Shown: positions 13,022-25,950, counted from the stretch's first letter. The stretch is 64,000 nt of DNA from Hofstenia miamia (GCA_004352715.1 SCFE01000091.1:1292799-1356798), one strand, 5' to 3'. Notes: generated from the letters alone by a model not told the origin. Program-made: numbers and translations.

Positions 13022-13239
13022 AAAAAACTCCAAAATTCATACAAAAAACTAACGACTGCGAGGGGAATCCAGAATGTAATCGACGTAGATAAATAAGTGA
13101 GCACACCGGAACCAGCATAGTTGGCCCAGCAACGTCCATTCGGAACTTGTTTTCCAAAAACCAAAGGATGCACGATTATTATAATGGCCCACCAAATAAT
13201 TGGTAAAACCCAAACAGGTAGCATCATTACGCAAGCAAT
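13022..13239 (-). CDS. Aminergic GPCR (muscarinic/histamine-receptor-like), exon 2: TM4-TM5
   Basis: Second recognisable coding exon of a minus-strand rhodopsin-class receptor. The acceptor is a pyrimidine-rich tract ending TTTAG at 13240-13241, and the exon continues exon 1 in phase 0. It encodes TM4 with the conserved Trp (PVWVLPIIWW), a short ECL2 with the disulfide Cys (NGRCWANY), and TM5 with the conserved Pro and Tyr (TFWIPLAVVSFLY). The probable donor is GTAATA at 13016-13021, right where the frame would otherwise hit TAA, giving phase 2. The TM5 sequence and overall spacing fit amine receptors of the muscarinic/histamine H3 type, but the ligand cannot be deduced. Confidence 0.82.
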
Positions 13240-13994
13240 CTAAACACGCAAAAGTTAATAGAGAATGAGCTTAAATCTAATGTAATATTAATTTTCTTAG
13301 TGATAAACAGAATTAATGAATTATTGTTTACAAAATATAAAGATATCTATTGTAATTAGTGTGACAAAATGAAAATTAAGCTTTACATGCAAATGGAGGA
13401 AAAATAAATAAAAGAAGCTAACTGCGAGAGATGTATTCTCGTTTGTTCAAACTTAATAAATTATTAAATCTATTCGTATAATCATTTGGGAACAGAATTT
13501 ATTAAATAAATCATTATTTAAACAGATTGTAACACATTTGCACAGTTTTACGATGATGGTTAATGATGCTAAAGAAACGAAAATATAGTATCAACTATGA
13601 CTAATTTACAATAAACTAGGAAGGATTTAGGTCGTATTGCATCTCTTTAAATTTAAATTATAGCAATTAACTATATGGTAATTAGGTGGAAAATATTTTT
13701 AGATGTTGATAATCTGGTTTGATTTAAAGTTTTGATATTCCTCATTGGCATCATCTTCCCTAGGTAGAAAGCAAACGTTTGATGCTGCTTAGCAATTTCA
13801 GAAATGCCGAGCCATTTCAATGAGATTAAGGAAATTAATCAATAGAATATATTAACCAATCTCTCCACACAGTTTGATAAAGAAATTCTCATTCAAATTC
13901 CAATAATGTTAATTTAATGAAATATAGTTATTAAAGCATTCTCCTTTTCAACACGGGGTGTGCGCCCGAATTTGCTTAAGTCATATGTACAAGT

Positions 13995-14155
13995 ATATAT
14001 ATATATATATATATATNNNNNNNNNNNNNNNNNNNNNNNNNNNNNNNNNNNNNNNNNNNNNNNNNNNNNNNNNNNNNNNNNNNNNNNNNNNNNNNNNNNN
14101 NNNNNNNNNNNNNNNNNNNNNNNNNNNNNNNNNNNNNNNNNNNNNNNNNGTACAA

Positions 14156-14190
<35 letters not shown>

Positions 14191-14214
14191 TATTATTATT
14201 ATTATTATTATTAT
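13995..14214. repeat. (TA)n then (TTA)n microsatellite with 133-N gap (14017-14149)
   Basis: The word GTACAAGTATATAT occurs immediately before and immediately after the gap. This suggests that the two contig ends are overlapping copies of one microsatellite and the gap may be artificial. A TTA/ATT run follows at about 14187-14214. Confidence 0.9.
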
Positions 14215-14635
14215 TTTTATTGGTGAATGCATAAAAAATACTAAAGTTTCACTTACAAATTTTTCGGTACTTTACAAAGTCTAAAGGAAATGTTGACAAA
14301 ACAAACATTTTATTTTAGAAAGCTTAATTTGTATTTCAGAAAACACTAATGTACTTTTGAAAATTAAATGTTTGCAAGGTTATTGCATGATTGATTGCAT
14401 TTTATTCATTGACGTAGAGTGGCATTGAACTGTATAAAATTTGTTTTAATGACTTTTGATTATATATTATTGATTAATATAAAATCAATTTTACACTTTC
14501 AAAAAATATTTTACACATTCTAAGAACGTCATTGGAATGGTAACATGGTTTGGTCTGATTTAATTTTAATCACATCAATGTATATTGGTCAACTTTGATA
14601 CATTCCATGTCTGAATTACAATAATGCGAATTATA

Positions 14636-14957
14636 AATGATATGCGGGTACAAGTACTATCCGCGGGTAGCTTGTTTTACCCGACTATACCCGAGGGTAC
14701 GGATGAGCTTTCCCTTCCACATTTTGTGTATATCAAATAAGATTTTTATTAAACACAGATTATAAGCAAAATAGAATGAAAGAAATAAATTTAGGTTCGA
14801 AATTGTATTGAAAATTCTTAAATTGTTTACTAGCAGCAAAGGAAACTTTATTCTCAGATACGGGGAAAATATTCGGGTACAGGTGAACATAGGAAAAAAA
14901 TGTTTTCTGCTGGTAGGTGCGTTATTAAAAAACTCCTACCCACACATCACTAGTGCT
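14636..14957. mobile_element. Possible hAT-like MITE
   Basis: The left end reads GATATGCGGGTAC. The right end, reverse-complemented, reads CACTAGTGATGTGTGGGTAG, a wording seen at many hAT-type termini. Internal GGGTA/TACCC words recur near both ends. I could not establish a clean target duplication, and the left tip is worn, so the boundaries are approximate. Confidence 0.4.
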
Positions 14958-16883
14958 TGTACTATTTAAAATGCAAATTTTTTTAGACAGCTTTCAGTGA
15001 TCATTTCTAAGTATACTATAAATTTAAATTCTACTAGCACTATGAAATGACTGAGTATAAACACAACTTTAATTTGCGCAAACTTTCGATTGTTAATTAT
15101 CGATATTTCAATTATACTATTCCAATGTCTATATTCTTAATAAATTCTATGGTTTAAATATATTAAAAGGTAGATGGTGAACAATAAATTGTTTTAATTT
15201 TGTATAAATACAAAATTTAGTCTATGTATCTTTAGTTAACTAAATTGATAGCCACCAGTAACATAAATTAATATCCTGTGCGTCACAAACAAAATAATTA
15301 ACAGAGAATAATCTTTGTATGGACAGCGCAACAGTTTCAGCCGAAAACATTGTAATTTTCGTACTATGCATGCCCACTAAGTAGTTTAGAATAGGCTCTC
15401 TTTAAAACATCAATAACTACAATATTCTGTCTCAGGTAAGAACAAAAGAGTTATTTTACTACAAAATACCATGTACGTACAGGCGATGTCCTCGCTTGTA
15501 AATAAAAGAACAAAAAGTATGCAAACAAAATTCTAAGCAAACATAACATATGGGAAAATGCATACTCTGTGGCTATGAATAAGAAATATGAAACACTAAG
15601 AACATTTAAAAGTTCGTAAAAGAATATTTTCTAGCTTATCCATATTTAATTATTATTTCTAAGGGAATAAATGTTTGAAAAAGATGTAAAATTCATGATC
15701 CATATTTTGTTTTTATGTATTTTGTATTTCATATAACACTATTTCGTAAAAAATATAAATACATTGTAATGTCAAATTTCAAATGGTAATGACGCCATAA
15801 ATTTTAATAGAAAAAAATATTAGTTCAAATTTACTGCCAAGATTGACTTTAGTGGACTCAAAATTATAAGTTATTGACTAGTAGAATATTTTAGCTGCAG
15901 ACTGCAGGGTTGCAATGGATCAAATATTATCCTAACCATATCCGATCCAATTCACAAAAATTTACAAGGATAGACCAACAAACTCTCCATATGCTCATGA
16001 GCTTTGGTAAGCTACGGTAGCTACTCTACTCAAATTGAAAATACAAAAGCAACATTTTAAGACGAACATCCATATATAAATGGAGTAATGTGTAATTTGG
16101 ATAGATTTGTACAACAAAATGGTTGTGAACTCATCTTGATTGTTCATTTTAAGTTATTTTAGGTACAAATCTCCTTTTATAATATACGATGTTCCTTGAA
16201 TTTCCATAAAATGAATGACAGTGGATGAAGCGATAAAGCAATAATATCTATAGTTTTAATCTATCCTTGTTGTAGTTCTTTGTTTTTGCAAGCAAAAAGT
16301 ACGGATAATAAGTGCCTTTGCTGGTTGAAGTCACCATAAGCTTCCACATTTTCATGTTCGCCTTTTCCTCGAAATAACAGCATTTACTGATTTTCCAATA
16401 ACACCACACATCGGTTGCAGCAGTGGTGACAATTCGTCCAGTCGAGGTGATGTAGGACACAACACTTTCACAAGTACCTCTTTTCCATGAAGAAATGTGT
16501 TGTAATGCCATGAGTGATAGTATACTTCTATGACTAGCTACTGTTAAATATTTATTTGCAAGGAAGGTGATCATTTCTTATGCTTGTCTGCCATATTAAA
16601 GATATCCTCTTTCAAATGCACCACCCATAAAAGACATGTGCGCTCACTCACTGAATGTTTCTGCTCAAAGAATTGAATTAATTTCTGCTGCAATATCTCG
16701 AAGAAATAAATATTTCTTCCCCTAGTAGTAAAACAGGTGTCGTACTTCTTTTGACTGGAATCAAAAGTACAATAATTACATAAATAGAGTGGAAAAGCAA
16801 ATATATCAAATATTATATTAAATCCTATTAGAAAGAATTATTTAGCAATTTATATGTGAAGCTCCATTTATCATAGGTGCAGC

Positions 16884-16918
16884 CAGGGGCGTACCCAGGA
16901 TTTTGTGACGGGGGACAT
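16884..16918 (+). repeat. Solo hAT-like terminal inverted repeat
   Basis: A 35-base stretch beginning CAGGGGCGTACCCAGGATTT matches the end of the MITE at 25256-25412 (its right end reverse-complemented) at 29 of 35 positions, finishing in ACGGGGGACAT. No partner end was found nearby, so this is a truncated copy of the same family. Confidence 0.65.
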
Positions 16919-19804
16919 CATTGTTATTCCCTAATGCGGGGCAAATTTTTGAAAATATTGAGAAAATATACCCTAAAAATGCATTTCACGATCCTAGATT
17001 TTAAATTTTTCAATTTTTTACGACATAACTGCTCCTTAGTTCTTACGAAAAAGTATAATATACCACTAAAATGAAAATTATTATTTTTAAATAATACTAA
17101 TTAATAATGCATTTCACACAAAAACGATTCATTGCTGAGCCAGCGTTTATTGTTTAAAAGCTTTTGTGTCTATTTATATTATTCAAAATCTGGGACAAAA
17201 ATCGAAATCAATTTGGTGGCTGGTTTGATGTATGCATGTAATCAATAGTAATGGGTAGCATATCGTATTGACTGACTGTAATTCCAGCAATGAACATTTG
17301 TGAATTCAAATATGCATTACGTTAGCAGAATTGCTTCATTCAATCGCTTTTTAATGAGTTCAAAAAACCTAATGTGAAGATATTCAAAAGTCCTATATTA
17401 TTTACAATTACATACTGAAAAACTGAAATCTAATTATTCCATACTGTTTTTTATAAATGAAAAAAATGCAAATTATGTATATACTGTATCAATTGTGTAT
17501 GCAATTAAATTGTGACTAATTTTATAGTTCGTTAAAGAAAATGGGGAAAATGGGATTTTTGGGACTCTGCAGCAATATAGATTGTGCAAAACTGTATTGA
17601 CTAGAATTTGTGTCTGTGGAAAATATACAAGGAAGTATGAGTTCACTACTAAATGTGAATCTTTCATCAATATTACCAAATACTTTGATGCTTGTAGATT
17701 TGTTCAGGTGTCTGTCTCGAATTTCAAATGATATGATGCACGAGTCAAACTTTACCATCGATAATTAATATGTTCAGAAGATATTGGGCGATTACTGATA
17801 AGAATTGCATTGTAAACATAACTTTTCTCTAATAAAGCAGTTCTAATTACAAATTCATTGAAAATAGGATACTCTGTTTTACGAAGTTCAAGCCAAATTT
17901 TCTGAAACAGTTTGTGGCAGAACCAAAAGAATATATTTTCCGAGTGCCAAATTGATTGATCATGCTTTTTTGCAATGATCCAACCTGACACTCAACAATG
18001 ATTCGACGTGCGTTTGATTAAGCATAGGGTGTATGACAACTTAAATGATATCGAACTCTTTATTGCAAATGCTTTCACCGAATATGTTTGAAATGATGAA
18101 CATTGCAGGATATGAATTCACCCATTTGAAAACTTCGGAATTTTACTTACCTGTCTCTTAAGATTTTGTTTTAAAATTGCACTACACTAGAAAACAATTG
18201 TAATGATTTATAATCAGTAACATATTGATAGCTCATACTATATATTTCATAAATTAGAAAAAATTGAATTTATGGACCCAAATGCTAAATATCAATGCAG
18301 ATGTGATGCTAACTTTAAACATTTTGCAAATCCATTAATGTGCGACATTTATTTATTAGGATATATGCACCCCTAAATTTTCTTTGGTAAAACTTTGAAA
18401 TTTGAAGTATGAACTACTCCACCATGCAAAGATCTTTTAAATTTATTCAAGCAAATATTGATTTGCAATATCAGAGCATATAGCATGCGCCCAAAGAAAA
18501 GACAATATGTATAAGTGATAGTAACTTAAAAAATTTTAAATTTGCTAAAATATAAGTTTTAAAGGTACTTAGATTTTCAAAAAGTCTGATCAATTTGTGT
18601 CAATTTAAGATTATATAAAAATACTGCAAAGGAGTAAAGAAATTCGCATTTCTATGAGAAATATGATTAGCTAAAAAGATGCTGGGCATACATTTATTTT
18701 GCGACAGGTTTATAATATCTTATGATTGGTGTATCTCTTGTTATTTTTGATGCATTGAGTGTAATATTGACATTTTTTGTTGAAGTATTTATGCCTATAA
18801 AATGTGCTACACTTAATAAGTAAAATTTTATTAAATGTATATTAGCATAAAGCTCCTAGAAACTGAATTAATAGATCTGAGTGAGTCCTGTAATACTTAA
18901 CTATATTTTAGCAATCAGTGCTAATATATAGTTCCATCAGATACCATTTACTAATTATGACCACATGGCCTACGCAAAGATTAACATAGGAATACCTCAA
19001 AATAGTCAAGATAAAGAGAATAATCAAGTGAATCTTATATATATATATACAACATTCATAAATCATGTTAAGTTATTGCTGAAACCAAGCATTTATTGCG
19101 TTATTTAAAATAAGAATGAATCTTTTGAACTTTGCCTGTAAGCGATTTCAAATTCATTGCTTTCATGCAAAACTGTCTGTTACTGAATACAAATTTGCTG
19201 ATAGAATAGCTGACTGTATTTATGACAGTTTGAATATGTACAAATATTTTCAGTCACTTACCCGTAGGCGATGTACACTGGAATTACCATCTATTAATTT
19301 TTACAATAAATATTTATTCTGCTTACTCATGGTTGATATTTAATAAATATTTATTTACAATTTTTGAATTTATGCACTTGAGTTTTATAGATACTTATGA
19401 GCCTTAAATAATTTCCCATAAATTATGCCCTATAGATCGGAAAACACCCAGTACAAATACAGCAATATTTTTTCACTACGACTACATTTTAAGACAAACA
19501 ATTTTTAGAAATTAAATACCTCTCCTATAATTCTAGATATTCCTAAATGTCAAGTTTCGCAAAAAGACTTTTTGCTAGATTAGTTTATGCAGATATATAT
19601 ATATATATATATATATAAGACAAAAAACTTATACCAGAATCTAGTTTTGGATGTTTAGCGTGTCCGAGAATGACATAAACTCAAGTAGTGTTTTTTGTGA
19701 TAACATTAAAATTATTTTTACGGATGGTTTTTGTGCTAATCCACTGAAAATGGATTATCACATGTCCAATTTGTTTAAACAAATATAAACTTATGGTAGA
19801 AAAA

Positions 19805-20493
19805 CGAGTCTGGTCAACTTTAAATTGAGGTTAGATAAAATAAAAGCAATTATAATTAAAGCATGCGAATGTGCATTATCTTGCATAAAAATAACAGTTT
19901 TTTATCGTTTGGGTCTTTGCTTCTATACCATGGTCTAAAGTAGTCTTAAAAAATTCTGGTAAGCAATGCTGTTCATCTTGGCGCCATGCGGAACTCTAAA
20001 TGGGTCAAAACTTTCAAATCTTTTAATGCCAGTCCAAAACATCGCGCCACCGCCCTTTCTTGACATTCAGCCCATGGAGAAATTTACATTTGTCCATAAA
20101 AATTACTCGTCAAAAATCGCTTTTCATACACGTTTTGCTCAAGGTACACGTTTTTGTACTAATTTGTCAATAGTGGCTGTTTCTTTGTTGCCCTCGCGGT
20201 TCCCAGAGTACTGAGAGGGGGCGACAATTCGTGTCACGTGACAAATTTGGCAAATTTACATCTTCAAAGAGCTTTTTACTGGTTTTAAGTGGTCCATTTT
20301 TCAAACATACAGAAACAGAAAGCTTCGATATACGACATATCATAATAGTTTGAATACCTTGCCTTCTAAATCTTTCAGAGATAGAAGTGAATTTCTTAAC
20401 AGTTCGATTGTGCTCCTTTGATATTTCAAGAGTGTTTTTACAATCAGCCAACAGTTTAACAAGCTCTTGGTTTCTTCGACGGTAACAAATCAC
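19805..20493 (-). pseudogene. Tc1/mariner-type (Tc3-like) transposase, degenerate
   Basis: Minus-strand DDE transposase relic inside the GPCR intron. The open part (20493 down to 20167) looks like the N-terminal DNA-binding region, with QELVKLLADCKNTLEISKEH and later KTSKKLFEDVNLPNLSRDT. After stops and frame changes, continuing down, RVIFMDKCKFLHG corresponds to the FSDES box with its Asp kept. Then come GGGAMFWTGI and FRVPHGAKMNS, and FMQDNAHSHA at about 19860-19887, the second catalytic Asp box. Several stops interrupt it. It differs in sequence from the element at 10431-12052, so it is a separate family. I found no convincing terminal repeats. Confidence 0.8.
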
Positions 20494-22352
20494 TGCATTT
20501 TCCCATTTGTAAATATCACAAAAAGAGTTAAATCAAAAGCAGCGAAACAAGAAGCGTTGCATAAACAAATCTGACACTATGAAATGACTAACCACTACAA
20601 TTAATGTGTGAATAATTCTACACTTTGAATTTTATCATGTATTTTAGCACGCCTCAAGGCGGATAACACTTATACCCTGTTTACACGTAAAATGAGACAT
20701 GCATGTCTTGTGTTCTCTTTAATAACGGTGTAATTCCTTTACATTATATACACTTATACATTAGCCTATATGTAAAATGTAGTAGTGTAATGATAGTCCA
20801 TTGTTACTACCAACAAAGTATAATTCAAACAAAAAACAACGTTTCCTCAAAAAAGAAGGAATTTTAAGCCTCTCATGCCCGTCCACAGCTCGTGAACACC
20901 GGGCCAGCCCGCAAACCTGTAATCACTGTATGTTTTCCCAAGAAGTCACATAACAAGCTTACATCACACATTATGTATCCTTTTTTGTCAAAAATAGTGA
21001 TTTTAATGAATATCTTTAATTTAAAATTTGCACTAACGATAAATATTTTAAAATTTCATCTTCAAGTATGTTTATAGCAGTAAACCTATATGCATAAACA
21101 AATCTGACGCACCCTAAAAATGAAAAAAATACCAAAACGCGTGCCTTGTTTGTTAGTATATTTTCTTTTGTTTTAGTTCGCGTAATGCTTAGGTTTGTTT
21201 TAGGTTGTTTTTGTTGACGATTATTTATATCTGTGTTCTATTACCAAATTAGAAATATTGTTTGACTCTCAATCTTTGCATAAATGTACAACTACCTTTC
21301 CCTTTTACAGTTGATATAAAAGTAAATTAAAAAATATCTTTTCTAATATATTTTGTAAGCAATTCATTGTATTTGAGATAATAATTGTATTTAATACAAT
21401 ACCTAAAAGCTTAAAGGTAGCATGATTCCACATGATAACAATGCAAAATGTATATGGATATATAACTTCCAGTGCAACATTGCTACCACCAATAATCATG
21501 AACATACTAGTACTTTGAAGCTTCATGTAATGTTCATAAATATTTAGATACATTAAATATTCATAAATCTGTTGAAAGTGTGAAATAATAAGAATTCTTG
21601 AATCTAAGAGAAATGCATAAAATGCTTTGTGAATTCATCTGGACCATGAATTTCTTTAGATTATCAATATGCACACATCTTAATGATTATGTAAATCATT
21701 TCTGATCAGTTTCTATTCAGAGATTAAGTGGATATAGATATTTGATCGTGCATTATACGTGGCAAAACTTTAACTTAAAACCTTTTTCCCAAGTTTATTA
21801 GGAAATTTGTAAATCGTGACGCATGGACGTGCGTATTGAGGATCATGCTTAAACGCAAAGTTGAAAATTTCAATTAAAGCTTATAGCTGTCACTGAAGTA
21901 AATGAACAGATTTTTCTTTGAAAATGAAGTTTTAAATTCTTTTTATATTCTTTCCACACTTAACGTTCATATGTTTTAAAGTTTTTAAGCTCGTGAATGC
22001 AACAAAGAACTTTAGTTATTTCTTATGTGCATAGATCTCCCAAATATATTAAGGTATGTCATGCGCAAAGTCAGCAGTCGTACGCCAAAAGAAGAGATGT
22101 TCCTGTAAAGCGTGCTGTTTCAGATTCGAATATCTTTATTCGTTTTTGAATGATAAGCATTTAAATTTTTTTTGAATAACCATGAAAATTGTAAAAAAAA
22201 ATCCCTGAGTTGTTTAATGTTAATAAACATCAACTTATTTGATCCCACACTTTCACTATGCAAGGTGATTTGGCATTTGCTTTGAATTATTACTAGCAGT
22301 ACTGACAATTTAAGAAGCAAGCATTTTGATAAGTATTAAGGATATTATTTAC

Positions 22353-22739
22353 CTTTGGATTCATTTTTCTTCGATAATTGGCTGGATAGGACACAGACCA
22401 ATAGCGGTCAATGCTTATTATAAAAATGTGGTAGATTGACGTCGTGCAGCACACGTAGTCAATAAATATCCAAGCAACGCAAAGAGGCCATCCAAATGCC
22501 CATACACTATTGCCAAGATACAAGATCAACCATATGTTTACTGAAATGAGACCCACAAAAAAATCGGCGAGCGCCAATGACAGTAAAAAGTAGTTATTCG
22601 TCGTTTGAAGTCGTTTCTCGGTGAAGAAAGCTATGAGAACAAGAAGATTCCCAAGAACTGTTAGCACACTGCATGCCAAAATTGCAATTGTTAATGGGAG
22701 GGCAACATATAATGGAAAAGTAAGCTCCCAGGCTGGCAT
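22353..22739 (-). CDS. Aminergic GPCR (muscarinic/histamine-receptor-like), exon 1: TM1 to ICL2
   Basis: First recognised coding exon, 129 codons from ATG 22737-22739 (MPAWELTF...). The frame is also open upstream to another ATG at 22883, but those 48 codons have no receptor character. TM1 carries GNLLVL (conserved Asn) and TM2 LSLALADFF (conserved Asp). ECL1 has Trp, and the disulfide Cys follows in WPLCVAW. TM3 has the amine-binding Asp in FIDYV, and ICL2 begins SIDRYWSV with an intact DRY motif. The exon ends after Lys at CCAAAG followed by GTAAAT, a good donor, phase 0, joining exon 2. The plasma-membrane role follows from the family. Amine specificity is inference from the TM3 Asp and the NYFLLSLA..AD pattern. 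No stop or frameshift is seen, so the gene may be functional if the last exon exists nearby. Confidence 0.87.
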
Positions 22740-23510
22740 TGTGGATTCAGAAAAGCCTAAAAAGCTTTTTATAAAACAGATATTCTGAGGTAGTTGAGAA
22801 ATTAGCCTATTGTAATTCTTAACATAATTATATAAAGAAATTTTGAAAGTAGCATAAAGGTATCCCTTAGATAAAAGCTTCAAATCTAATCAAAATGCGT
22901 TAGATCAAAATTCTTTTCAGTGAATTCAGAATTTTCAAGTAGCATGTGAAAAATTATGTCAGCAAACGAAAGTTGAAAAGTCACTAACGTCTCAAACCAA
23001 AGAAATCTAACTCGAACATTACTTAACATTTGCTGATGTTACTTGTTCATTACAGTTTGGCCTGCTATAATATTATAAATAGTCAGTAAATTTTTGTTAG
23101 AATAAATTGAGTGGGAATATTACAAGGTCAAATTGGTACATTCCATTTTGGGAAATGCGAATGAAAAAAGGCGTAACTTTTTTCAACATAAGACACCAAT
23201 TCTCCCATTTAAAAAAGTGGTAAATTTTGGAATAACTTACTTTTAATTAAATTTTTTTTAAATTTACAGACTTGAACTTAGTTTTGAAAAAGTGTAGAAG
23301 CAGTTCAAATGCATTGCAATTCTATGAAGCAAATTGAGAACATTGAATGTAATTAAGTAATACTGAATTTCCATGAACTTAGGTCATTGGCTACAGTGGA
23401 TGATAAATTCTAAGGTTGGGGTTGAAAAGTATAGCATTGTTTATTTGACTATGACAGCACATAAAACATTTCCAAGATAAATATATCCTGCTTATCATTC
23501 CTACAATCTA
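22740..23510. other. Upstream flank of the GPCR exon
   Basis: AT-rich sequence that should hold the 5' UTR or further 5' exons of the minus-strand receptor. I see no confident promoter element. Confidence 0.5.
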
Positions 23511-24211
23511 CTTAAATTCAGAGGTGGAAGTGGGGTGGAGCAGTGCGGGTGGGTATGGGGCAAGATTTTTCAAAAATGGGTACCCATGGGGCAAAAGTGG
23601 GGCAAGACATTCATGAGTTGAGAAAACTTAACCAAAAAATTGCCAATTTGTGAGATTGTAAACGTAGTTTTCTTACATCAAAGTTCTCTGCTTGATAAAA
23701 TCAATTACCATGCATTTCCAAACCTTGGTGAAGTTTATTCTATTCAATAATAACAAGCAAATCTATTTCATCTGATTTATCATCAATAGACTTTGCTATT
23801 ACACTGGAAGTTATGCACTTAACCTTGCATAAATATTATTAGCTTTATAGAGTTAAAATTCAATTATATTTTGCTATTATTAATGTTTTTATATGCATTG
23901 GCATCACGTTTGTTATTAAATTCCTATTGGTAGTAATAGTAGAGATGGTATTTCTAGGCAGTAAGGATTCAAAATATTTTGAAGTTGTGGTGTGGTGTAA
24001 AGCTATGAAAATTTCAATAGAACAAATATGGGGTAATAATATATTGCAAGTAGATTTTCGAGCAAAATTTTTTGGGAAGGAGAAAATAAATCGTGGAGCA
24101 GATGTCAGCATGTGGAAATGAGGCAGGGCACAAAGTTTGTGCGTGTGTGGGGGGGAGAGGGGGGCAGGGCAGTTCACCAAAATCTATCCCACTTCCATCT
24201 CTACTTAAATT
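23511..24211. mobile_element. hAT-like non-autonomous element with 8-bp target duplication
   Basis: The element proper is 23519-24203 (685 bases), flanked by perfect direct repeats CTTAAATT at 23511-23518 and 24204-24211. The left end is CAGAGGTGGAAGTGGGGT. The right end, reverse-complemented, is TAGAGATGGAAGTGGGAT, 15 of 18 identical. An 8-bp duplication and a CAGAGGTGG-type tip fit the hAT superfamily. The subterminal regions are strikingly G-rich. No transposase frame is present, so it would have depended on another element. Confidence 0.8.
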
Positions 24212-25247
24212 GGCATCAATTACTCACTGCTCCAAATTACTTACTGCAGCAAATCAATAATAAGTTGCTACTACAATTGATTTTCTTTGCCTGTCAAAAC
24301 CATTAAAAATTAAAATAAATGCTTAATTGTACATAGAAATAAAATTGTTTGAATATCTTAAGCTGTGTTACGTTTGAGTGTGACATGGTGAGGTTATCGC
24401 GATCTATTAAACAATGAGACGCATACGTTTATGATACCTTTGGCGTGAGAAAACCAGAAATAGTTTTGTAGGTAAATAGTATTTTTCATAATTTAATTAC
24501 TGAAAAAAATATTTGAAGTTGGTTGAAAACAACCTACCTTTTGAAGTTGGTTGATTTGAACTTTGTTCCAAAGATAAAATGCCTGTCATGATAAATTAAA
24601 CCTGTTGTCTACTTAATAATATCATATTATACTCGCATATCTAATTTCAATTCATATCGCCGTAAGAGGCGTGACGTAAATCTATTCTTTTTAGTGGACA
24701 ATACAAAAATCTTTGACAATTCCCATTGGCTACACAACAAACAATGTTCCAATTAACGTTTAGTCAATCTAACCTAATTTCGGAAGGAAATCTTGATAAA
24801 TTATCTTATCAAATACAGTTGCTTGCCTATCATGTTGTGTTATTGTTACAGCAGTTGTATGGCCCTAGGTGGTTGTGATTGCAGAAATAAACATCGTTAT
24901 GATAGATACTGCAATATTGTCACAGAGTAGTTTAGAATTCAACCACATATAATGATCTTTATACTAGGGCTCTGCGAGTAATCGAAAGTCGAATCGACGT
25001 TGTAAAACTCAATTCGACATTTCGAGTACTTAAAACTAACTCGATATTTATTTTAATTGTGTTTTTTCTTCAATTTTTGTATATAATGTCAAAGACTCCA
25101 TTGACGTTTCGCTATTTATATCAAATTGCAGGCCATCCGAGGCTTGGTTTCTCTTATTTTGCTTACATGAGTTTACATGTATTTCTTACGTGAGAGAATC
25201 AAAAAAAGCAATTGAGCAAAAAATGAAAACATTATATTTATAATTTT
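24212..25247. other. Non-coding stretch with a possible worn hAT tip
   Basis: No gene seen. AGGGCTCTGCGAGTAATCGA at 24966-24985 resembles one common hAT-type terminus, but no matching opposite end or target duplication was found. Confidence 0.4.
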
Positions 25248-25420
25248 CAAATACGCAGTGGCATACTCAATTAGGGGGACATGGTGCAATGTCCCCCTTC
25301 AGGTTTTCAAAAATCATTTTGACAGGCTAAATCAAAAATTTTCGCGGGGCTTCGTTCCGCATTTGGTCACGACTAAGATGTCCCCCGTTAGAAAATCCTG
25401 CTCAAGCCCCTGCAAATACG
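25248..25420. mobile_element. Short hAT-like MITE with 8-bp target duplication
   Basis: The element is 25256-25412 (157 bases), flanked by perfect 8-bp repeats CAAATACG at 25248-25255 and 25413-25420. It begins CAGTGGC and ends GCCCCTG, with GGGGGACAT inside each end in inverted orientation. Just inside the left end, GGGGGACAT is followed after six bases by ATGTCCCCC, making a second small hairpin. There is no coding capacity. Confidence 0.85.
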
Positions 25421-25950
25421 TACTACAATACCTTCTTGTATATTTGGATTCGTAAAGGCAATGGAAAGTCTCAAGCAAGTAGTTATTATAACAGAGAATT
25501 AATAACCATTTAATCTCACCATATTAGTGTAAAAATTACTGCTAAAATTAGACTATGATAATAATATGACATTCATTGATATATTTTGGTGAGCATACGT
25601 CAGAGCTATTAAATTCGGCTAGATTTCCGGACTAAGTAAAAGACAATTGTGAAGTCGGTTTGGATCCACTAGGAAAATATTCATTATAATTCCTGAATAT
25701 TAGGAAAACAAATCAGTTTTAATACGTCTAGTAAAGTCTGAGATGGTCATATCTCAATCTTAATTAAAGATATTGTCTACAGCTCATTCCTTGGCAACAA
25801 TTATTTTGCTCGCATCATTCGCTGAGAATTGAGAAAAATATAATTTAAAGCCCAATCAAAAAAGACAAAAATATAAAGGTATGGCTAGTAGTGCTATTTT
25901 TTAGAAATTATGCCAGTCTATTGCTCTTAACAAATTTACGATTGTTTTCT
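25421..25950. other. AT-rich non-coding stretch
   Basis: No gene or repeat recognised. Confidence 0.5.

Larger units (their letters stand above)
13240..22352 (-). other. Large GPCR intron (about 9.1 kb)
   Basis: Inferred intron between the two GPCR exons, in minus orientation: donor GTAAAT just below 22353, acceptor TTTAG at 13240. It contains a (TA)n/(TTA)n array with a gap, hAT-like ends at 14636-14957 and 16884-16918, and a transposase relic at 19805-20493. Otherwise it is AT-rich sequence with only weak, unrecognised frames. The length depends on the N-gap at 14017-14149. Confidence 0.75.

Noticed and set aside
20880-20930. G+C-rich patch that looked like a possible tRNA or SINE head
   Set aside because: No A/B box pair or cloverleaf could be drawn, and no second copy was seen.
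24966-25060. Possible hAT terminus AGGGCTCTGCGAGTAATCGA
   Set aside because: No opposite end and no target duplication could be found, so the resemblance alone is not enough to call an element.
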